Source: an uncultured delta proteobacterium (lineage in GTDB: Bacteria; Myxococcota_A; Bradymonadia; REDH01). From it: 9,962 nt of DNA. The first letter of the stretch is position 1; each line of letters starts with the position of its first letter. The translations under genes and the position numbers were made by a program. The stretch spans positions 1 through 9,962 of the forward strand of contig CAIWGR010000049.1 in assembly GCA_903912275.1 (NCBI GenBank). Direction: 5' to 3'. The notes beneath the pieces were generated by a model. It saw nothing but the letters and a program-made list of their open reading frames with translations, searched no databases and had not been told where the DNA came from. Shown piece by piece: positions 5,532 to 9,962 of the stretch.

Positions 5532-7322
5532 TCAGCAGCCCGTCTCGTCCGAACCGTCGAGGCAGTCCGGAATGCCGTCGCACTTCCAGCGCGCCAGTAC
5601 CGTGGTCCCGTCGCCACAGAGGAAGACAGGGCAGCCCACCTCGTCGCTCCCATCGATGCAGTCATCAAAGCCGTTGCACTCCGACGCCAGCGAGACCGAA
5701 CTGCCGTCACCGCAGGCGTGGTAGGTGCAGCCCGCCTCGTCGCTCCCGTCGGAGCAGTCTGCGAAGACGTCGCACACCTGGAACGAGCCCACGACGGCGC
5801 CATCCGTGCAGGTGAAGGGGCAGCCTGCCTCATCGCTCCCATCGGCGCATTCCGAGGCGCCGTTGCATCGACCGCCCACGGGCAACACCAGGCCGCCGCC
5901 GCAGTCAAACGGGCAGGGAAGCTCATCTTCGCCGCCGGGGAAGCAGTCGGTGAACCCATCGCAGACATACTCCGCCGGCACCTCAAAGCCGTCGCCGCAG
6001 AGCACGGGGCAGCGCACCTCGTCCGTACCATCTGCACAGTCCGGTGCGCCGTTGCAGGAGAGCGCGAGATCGATGCTCGTGCCATCGCCACAGTCAAAGA
6101 GGCAGCCCGCCTCGTCGTCGCCGCTCGGGCAGTCGGCGTTCCGGTCGCAGCGCGCCGCGACCGGCACTCGGAATTCGCTGCAGGCGTAGAAGGTGCAGGC
6201 CAGTTCGTCCTCGCCGGCGGAGCAGTCAGGCGTTCCGTCACAGCGCGACGCCGACGCGATGCTCCCACCATCCGTGCAGGGGTAGCTGCAGCGGAGCGGG
6301 TCTTCGTCGCTGCCGTCGGCACAGTCCGTCGCTGCGTTGCAGGCCGCGCTCGCCTCTACGACGCTACCATCACCGCAGCTGAAGCCGGTGCAGTAGAACT
6401 CATCGGTCGGCTCACCGGCACAGTCGGCGCGCAGGTCGCAAACCTGCTCCACCGGCACCTCGCTGCCGTCAGCACAGAACACAGGGCAGGCCAGCTCATC
6501 CGCACCGTTCGCGCAGTCCCCGAACCCGTCGCAGGCCCAGTCCAGCGGGACCGTCTCGCCGTTGCCGCAATCAAAGGCAGGGCAGTCGGCCTCATCGGCA
6601 CCATTGGCACAGTCGCCGAACCCATCGCACACCCAGGTCTGCGGAACCGTCGTGCCATCGCCACAGGCAAAGTCGCCGCCGCAGTTCGCCTCGTCTTCGC
6701 CCGTGGCGCAATCGGGATTCCCATCACAGACGAGCGCCGTCTCAATCACCGAGCCATCGTCACAGGCGAACCCATCAACGCAGTTGGTCTGCGCACATGC
6801 GGTAAAGGCGGGCCCCGCGGTCTCACACGCCGGTGTCATAAAATCGGCTGCGCAAATCGAGCCGCAGGGGGTCTCGAGCGCGAAGGTCCCATCGACGCAG
6901 TCGCACCCGGCGAGGCAGGTGAAGAGCTCCGCGCAGGGCCCGCCCCAGCTGGTCGGAAACGCGCCACCAAAGGCCGCCGTCGCCTCGGCGCCACACGATG
7001 CGACAGCGCAGGCCAGCGTCGCGGTATCCGGCAGGATGAAGTCATTCCGGCAATCGATGACCACCGGCACGCCGCTGTCCGAACCACCGTCTGCCGCATC
7101 CTCCTGCGTGGTATCCGCCACGCCCGTGTCGGCTGCGCCCGAGCCGCTGCCCTCATCCGTCGCCGCATCCGATGCAACCGAACCATCGGCCACATCCTCC
7201 ACATCGGTGACCGAGGCGCCTGTGTCGCCGCTGCCGCCGCCCGCAGCCTTCTGCAGCGTATCTTCGCCACAGGCTGCCAACAACATCAACGCCGCAACCC
7301 CGCTCCACTTCGCTGCACCCAT
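5532..7322 (-). CDS. Surface lipoprotein with 13 LDL-receptor class A-like modules
   Basis: A 596-aa predicted lipoprotein. Signal peptide: Lys5, a hydrophobic core, lipobox LAAC with Cys18. Next come a flexible acidic Ser/Thr/Gly/Ala/Asp linker (19-89), a region with 12 cysteines (91-181), and 13 tandem modules of about 31-34 residues (185-596) that end at the stop codon. Each module follows F-x-C, a Gly-containing turn, Val/Ile-Pro, an often aromatic residue, then CDGxxDCxDGSDExxC. All 13 keep the Asp-Glu pair of the LDLa calcium site. None has the first or third canonical cysteine, leaving four per module; module 7 (about 378-407) also lacks the usual Asp-Gly after its first cysteine. In animals LDLa modules bind ligands in a calcium-dependent way; here adhesion or prey/host binding is plausible but unproven. 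Start ATG 7322 is favoured by GGAGGAAG upstream. The glycosyltransferase gene follows after 2 nt. Confidence 0.88.
   Translation of the reverse strand: MGAAKWSGVAALMLLAACGEDTLQKAAGGGSGDTGASVTDVEDVADGSVASDAATDEGSGSGAADTGVADTTQEDAADGGSDSGVPVVIDCRNDFILPDTATLACAVASCGAEATAAFGGAFPTSWGGPCAELFTCLAGCDCVDGTFALETPCGSICAADFMTPACETAGPAFTACAQTNCVDGFACDDGSVIETALVCDGNPDCATGEDEANCGGDFACGDGTTVPQTWVCDGFGDCANGADEADCPAFDCGNGETVPLDWACDGFGDCANGADELACPVFCADGSEVPVEQVCDLRADCAGEPTDEFYCTGFSCGDGSVVEASAACNAATDCADGSDEDPLRCSYPCTDGGSIASASRCDGTPDCSAGEDELACTFYACSEFRVPVAARCDRNADCPSGDDEAGCLFDCGDGTSIDLALSCNGAPDCADGTDEVRCPVLCGDGFEVPAEYVCDGFTDCFPGGEDELPCPFDCGGGLVLPVGGRCNGASECADGSDEAGCPFTCTDGAVVGSFQVCDVFADCSDGSDEAGCTYHACGDGSSVSLASECNGFDDCIDGSDEVGCPVFLCGDGTTVLARWKCDGIPDCLDGSDETGC
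5535..6770 (-). repeat. Coding tandem repeats: 13 LDLa-like modules
   Basis: Thirteen diverged units of roughly 93-102 bp encode the modules of the LDLa lipoprotein. Copies share the protein pattern ending Asp-Cys-x-x-Gly-x-Asp-Glu-x-x-Cys but differ in nucleotide sequence, so the array looks old rather than freshly duplicated. The two neighbours at protein positions 217-278, both containing CDGFGDCANGADE, are the most alike and may be a later duplication. Confidence 0.85.
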
Positions 7323-7324
7323 CA

Positions 7325-7332
7325 CTTCCTCC
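7325..7332 (-). promoter_or_regulatory. Ribosome binding site deciding the LDLa lipoprotein start
   Basis: Minus-strand GGAGGAAG ends two bases before ATG 7322, with its GGAGG core five bases away. It selects this ATG over the in-frame codon at 7343, and the resulting signal peptide is well formed. Confidence 0.65.
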
Positions 7333-7374
7333 GATTGTAGCACGCCCGACCGACTACCCCGCCCACCCGCGCGC

Positions 7375-7380
7375 GGTCAA
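7375..7380 (-). promoter_or_regulatory. Possible -35 element for the LDLa operon
   Basis: Minus-strand TTGACC in the 132-bp gap between the divergent LDLa operon and hydroxylase operon. A TAGTCG hexamer lies about 18 bp downstream but is a poor -10. The rest of the gap is GC-rich with no recognisable operator. Confidence 0.2.
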
Positions 7381-7454
7381 CGGCACACCGCAGACGCAGG
7401 TTGCCCCCGTCGCCCCACCTCGGTATCCCCAACCCACCTCCCGCGTGAGTCCCC

Positions 7455-8240
7455 ATGTCTCTGACGCTCGCCTCCTGGCTGACCATGGTCGGCATCTCCA
7501 TCGCCGTCACCCTCGTCACCTACTGGGGCATGTGCGGCGCGGTGCACTACCACTTCTACAGCCGCCGCCGCGCCGACGCCGCCCACTGGAAAATCCAGCC
7601 CAACCGCATGCCCGACGCCGCCACCGTCCGACGCGGCTTCTGGCTCGGCTCCGGCAACATCCTGCTCGGCGCACTCATCGGCGGCACCTTCGCCGCCTAC
7701 GTTGTCGGCGGCGGCCCGAGCATGCTCTACATGCAGCCCACCGACTACCCGCTCTGGTGGCTCCCCGTCAGCGGCATCCTCCTCGCCCTCATGATGGACG
7801 CAGGCCTCTACTACAGCCACCGCCTCCTCCACGGCCGCTGGCTCTTCCGCCACGTCCACCGCCACCACCACAAGTTCCTCGCCCCCACCATCTTCACCAT
7901 GACGGCCGTCCACCCCGTCGAGTTCATCATGCACCAGAGCGTGCTCCTCGCCTGCGCCTTCATCCTGCCGGTCCACTGGGGCGTCTACGTCGCCGTCATC
8001 CTCTACACCTACCTCATTGGCGCCATCGACCACTCGGGCGTCAAGGTCTCCTGGCCCCTCCCCTTCCACACCAGCAACAAGTTCCACGACGACCACCACG
8101 TCTTCTTCCACTGCAACTACGGCCACCACTCCGCCATCTTCGACCGCCTCCACGGCACCGATCGGCAGGAGCACCGCCGCTACGACGAGACCACCTTCGG
8201 CGGCAAAGGCGCACCCGTAGAGCCGCCCCATGCCCCCTGA
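7455..8240 (+). CDS. Sterol desaturase / fatty acid hydroxylase family membrane di-iron enzyme
   Basis: A 261-aa integral membrane protein with hydrophobic segments near 8-30, 63-85, 100-118 and 160-190. It has the histidine clusters of the fatty-acid-hydroxylase superfamily: HRLLH (122-126), HVHRHHH (133-139), a further H160 and, after the last membrane pair, HDDHH (211-215) and GHH (223-225), followed by FDRLHGT (229-235). In this family the histidines hold two irons that use O2 and reducing equivalents to hydroxylate or desaturate sterols, fatty acids, carotenoids or other lipids. The acceptor cannot be told from the sequence. Start ATG 7455 gives a normal N-terminal helix; no strong ribosome site precedes it. 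The downstream membrane gene overlaps by 11 nt, so the two are almost surely co-transcribed and may share a lipid substrate. Confidence 0.92.
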   Translation: MSLTLASWLTMVGISIAVTLVTYWGMCGAVHYHFYSRRRADAAHWKIQPNRMPDAATVRRGFWLGSGNILLGALIGGTFAAYVVGGGPSMLYMQPTDYPLWWLPVSGILLALMMDAGLYYSHRLLHGRWLFRHVHRHHHKFLAPTIFTMTAVHPVEFIMHQSVLLACAFILPVHWGVYVAVILYTYLIGAIDHSGVKVSWPLPFHTSNKFHDDHHVFFHCNYGHHSAIFDRLHGTDRQEHRRYDETTFGGKGAPVEPPHAP

Positions 8241-9336
8241 CTTTCACCACGTCGCCAACCCGCTCACGCAGTGGGCAAACCTCCCCAGCTTCATGCTGGG
8301 CGAGCTCCTCTTCATCACCTCCGCCCTGGTCGCTCTCTTCCACGCAAAGGCCCGCGGCCGCGACCATCTCCTCATCTGGTGTGCCGCCCTCATCGCCGGC
8401 ACCGCCAACGACTTTATCTTCATGGCGCTGCCGCTGGTCGATAACTTCTGGCAGGCGCAGGGCACCATCATGCTCACGCCGCGCATGCCCCTCTACATCC
8501 CCTGCGTCTACCTCTCCTTCATGTACTGGCCCACCGTCTCGGCCCGCCACCTGCACCTCCCCCGCTGGTCGGGCGCCGCACTCGCCGGCCTCGCCGCCGC
8601 CCTCTTCTACGCCCCCTACGACATCATCGGCGCCAAGTTCCTCTGGTGGACCTGGCACGACACAGACAAGCCCATCGCCTTCCGCCTTCTCGGCGCCCCC
8701 TCCTCGAGCACACTCTGGGTCCTCACCTTCACCGGCTCCTTCGCCTGGCTCATCGACCACACCCTGCGCGGCCGCCAGACGCTCGACCGCAACGCCATCG
8801 CCGCCGGCTTCCTCAAGGTCGCAGGCCTCTCCACGGCGCTGATGATGGTGCAGATGACGTTGCTCCAGCAGCTCGACGGAGGCACGCCCGGCCCCATCGC
8901 CGTCACGGTCGCCTTCGCCCTCTACGCCGCGCTCGCGCTGCCGCCCCTCTTCCGCAAGCCCGACGCCCACCACCACCCTGCAGACCGCACCGCGCGGCTG
9001 CTGCTCGCCCTCTACCTGCCTGCGCTGCTCGCCATCGGCCTGCTCTCGGTTCCGGAGCACCACCGCAGCACCGGCCTGCATCAGCCCATCGGCCCCTGCC
9101 ACCAGCTCTCCACAGACATCACCGGGCTCACCCGCTTTGAGTACCTCTGCCCCACCGACTTCGACGAGCCCTTCGCCCTCACCGACGAGGCCGCCCGCCA
9201 GTCTGCCGCGACCTGGTACACCATCGTCGGCACACCGCACGAGAGCCCCACAACCTGGCGCCTGGGCCTAGCCTCCATCTCGGCACTGGCAGCCCTGCTA
9301 TTCGCCCGTATCTGGCGCCGGCGCGCAGAAGGCTAG
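8230..9336 (+). CDS. Polytopic membrane protein of unknown function
   Basis: A 368-aa protein I do not recognise. About nine hydrophobic segments are visible (roughly 20-38, 47-66, 87-101, 114-129, 160-177, 191-210, 221-239, 256-273, 344-360). Blocks that look conserved are polar or aromatic residues in or beside helices: GTANDFIFM (57-65), FWQAQGTIMLTPRMPLYIPC (73-92) and APYDIIGAKFLWWTWHDTD (128-146). Such embedded Asp, His, Trp and Gln suggest an active site or transport path rather than a simple anchor. A loop of about 70 residues (274-343) before the last helix holds Cys290 and Cys307, which could form a disulfide if outside the cytoplasm. The gene begins inside the hydroxylase gene in another frame (11-nt overlap), pointing to coupled translation and a linked role in lipid modification. 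That role is inference. Confidence 0.85.
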   Translation: MPPDFHHVANPLTQWANLPSFMLGELLFITSALVALFHAKARGRDHLLIWCAALIAGTANDFIFMALPLVDNFWQAQGTIMLTPRMPLYIPCVYLSFMYWPTVSARHLHLPRWSGAALAGLAAALFYAPYDIIGAKFLWWTWHDTDKPIAFRLLGAPSSSTLWVLTFTGSFAWLIDHTLRGRQTLDRNAIAAGFLKVAGLSTALMMVQMTLLQQLDGGTPGPIAVTVAFALYAALALPPLFRKPDAHHHPADRTARLLLALYLPALLAIGLLSVPEHHRSTGLHQPIGPCHQLSTDITGLTRFEYLCPTDFDEPFALTDEAARQSAATWYTIVGTPHESPTTWRLGLASISALAALLFARIWRRRAEG

Positions 9337-9341
9337 CCAGG

Positions 9342-9962
9342 TCAGGCCTGCGCGGCCTTGATGAAGTCGGCACACCGCTCACCGATCATGATGGCCGGCG
9401 CGTTGGTGTTGCCGCCGATGATGGTGGGCATGATGGCTGCGTCTGCAACCCGCAGGTTGTCGAATCCGCGCACCTTGAGGTCGGGCGAGACCACGGCCCG
9501 CTCGTCGGTGCCCATGCGGCAGCTGCCGACGGGATGGTAGACGGTGCAGACCCGGTTCGGCAGCTCCTTCCGGAGCGCGGCCTTGTCGAAGAAGCTGGGG
9601 CCCGGATGGAGCTCACCGTTGAGCTCGCCGTTGATGGCCGGATGGGCCATGATTTCGCGCGTGAGTTCGATGCCACGCATGAGGAGCGACACATCGGCCT
9701 CTGCCTTGAGGAAGCCGGGGTCGATGACCGGCGCCGCGAGCGGGTTGGTGCTCGCCAGCCGGATGGTGCCACGGCTTTCGGGGTAGATGAGGGTGGGCAG
9801 CAGCGTGAGGGCGGGCCGCTCGTCCACGGTGGGCCGCACGGGCGCATCCTGGTTGGGCGACGGGTAGGCCCAGGGCAGGCAGTGGAGCTGCAGGTTGGGG
9901 ATGGACGCGCTGCTATCGGCCTTCACGAAGGCGAGCGCCTCAAAGACCGACCGGTTGAACCA
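9342..9962 (-). CDS. GMC-family FAD oxidoreductase, C-terminal part (cut by window edge)
   Basis: The last 206 residues of a glucose-methanol-choline oxidoreductase; the N-terminal FAD-binding part lies beyond the right edge. The visible region is the GMC C-terminal domain: PESRGTIRLAS (the strand before substrate contacts, with the Ser-Arg-Gly motif), then YHPVGSCRMG with the catalytic His, and NLRVADAAIMPTIIGGNTNA with the second active-site residue, Asn, followed by a helix that closes the FAD site. YHPVGSCRMG and GGNTNAP are typical of choline dehydrogenase/alcohol dehydrogenase-like members, which oxidise alcohols and pass electrons to the membrane chain or O2. The substrate is unknown. 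It converges on the membrane-protein gene with 5 bp between stops. Its plus-strand composition is G-rich, opposite to the rest of the window. Confidence 0.93.
   Translation of the reverse strand, partial: WFNRSVFEALAFVKADSSASIPNLQLHCLPWAYPSPNQDAPVRPTVDERPALTLLPTLIYPESRGTIRLASTNPLAAPVIDPGFLKAEADVSLLMRGIELTREIMAHPAINGELNGELHPGPSFFDKAALRKELPNRVCTVYHPVGSCRMGTDERAVVSPDLKVRGFDNLRVADAAIMPTIIGGNTNAPAIMIGERCADFIKAAQA

Noticed and set aside
5535..6770. Regular repeats that might suggest a CRISPR array
   Set aside because: The periodicity is about 93-102 bp, the units are diverged and coding in frame, and there are no identical short repeats separated by unique spacers.
5718..7340. A 540-codon plus-strand open frame opposite the LDLa gene
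   Set aside because: It is a mirror of the LDLa repeats; the product is Ala/Val/Arg-rich without domains, while the minus strand has a lipobox, a strong ribosome site and the modules.
7334..7342. TGCTACAAT on the minus strand, resembling an extended -10 promoter before the LDLa gene
   Set aside because: Transcription would start within or after the ribosome site that ends two bases before the ATG, leaving no usable leader. No -35 lies at the proper distance.
8041..9240. A 399-codon minus-strand open frame opposite the hydroxylase and membrane protein genes
   Set aside because: Glu/Gly/Ala-rich shadow with no hydrophobic or motif structure.

Overview
The window is very GC-rich, densely packed and lacks any rRNA, tRNA, CRISPR array, transposase or phage gene. 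Three traits suggest a myxobacterium-like or other deltaproteobacterial lineage (Myxococcota / Bradymonadales type): lipoproteins with long Ser/Thr/Asp/Gly-rich linkers, a surface lipoprotein built of eukaryote-like LDL-receptor class A modules, and a TMTC-like membrane glycosyltransferase. That placement is inference from gene content; no marker gene is present.

Layout. (1) 135-1771, plus strand: a CoaC-like flavoprotein overlaps by 4 nt with a small lipoprotein of possible NTF2-like fold. (2) 1768-2633, minus strand: a two-gene YeeE/YedE-type pair, each gene encoding half of a sulfur-compound permease; its last stop codon shares the palindrome CTAG with the lipoprotein stop. (3) 2634-2828: the most AT-rich patch of the window, a divergent control region with an inverted repeat. 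(4) 2829-3590, plus: an SDR oxidoreductase. (5) 3598-7322, minus: an LDLa-repeat lipoprotein followed 2 nt later by a TMTC-like GT-C membrane glycosyltransferase with TPRs. (6) 7455-9336, plus: a sterol-desaturase/fatty-acid-hydroxylase family membrane di-iron enzyme overlapping by 11 nt with an unrecognised polytopic membrane protein. (7) 9342-9962, minus: the C-terminal third of a GMC-family FAD oxidoreductase running off the right edge.

Genes acting together. The strongest functional hypothesis is that the TMTC-like glycosyltransferase modifies the LDLa lipoprotein encoded just upstream in the same operon. The LDLa modules are unusual: all 13 lack both cysteine 1 and cysteine 3, the pair that forms one of the three canonical disulfides, while keeping the Ca-binding Asp/Glu positions. 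The hydroxylase and its overlapping membrane partner may form a lipid-modification pair. The YeeE halves should act as one transporter.

On the plus strand C exceeds G from the start to about 9340 whichever way genes point; the final GMC gene reverses this, which may mark a compositional boundary.
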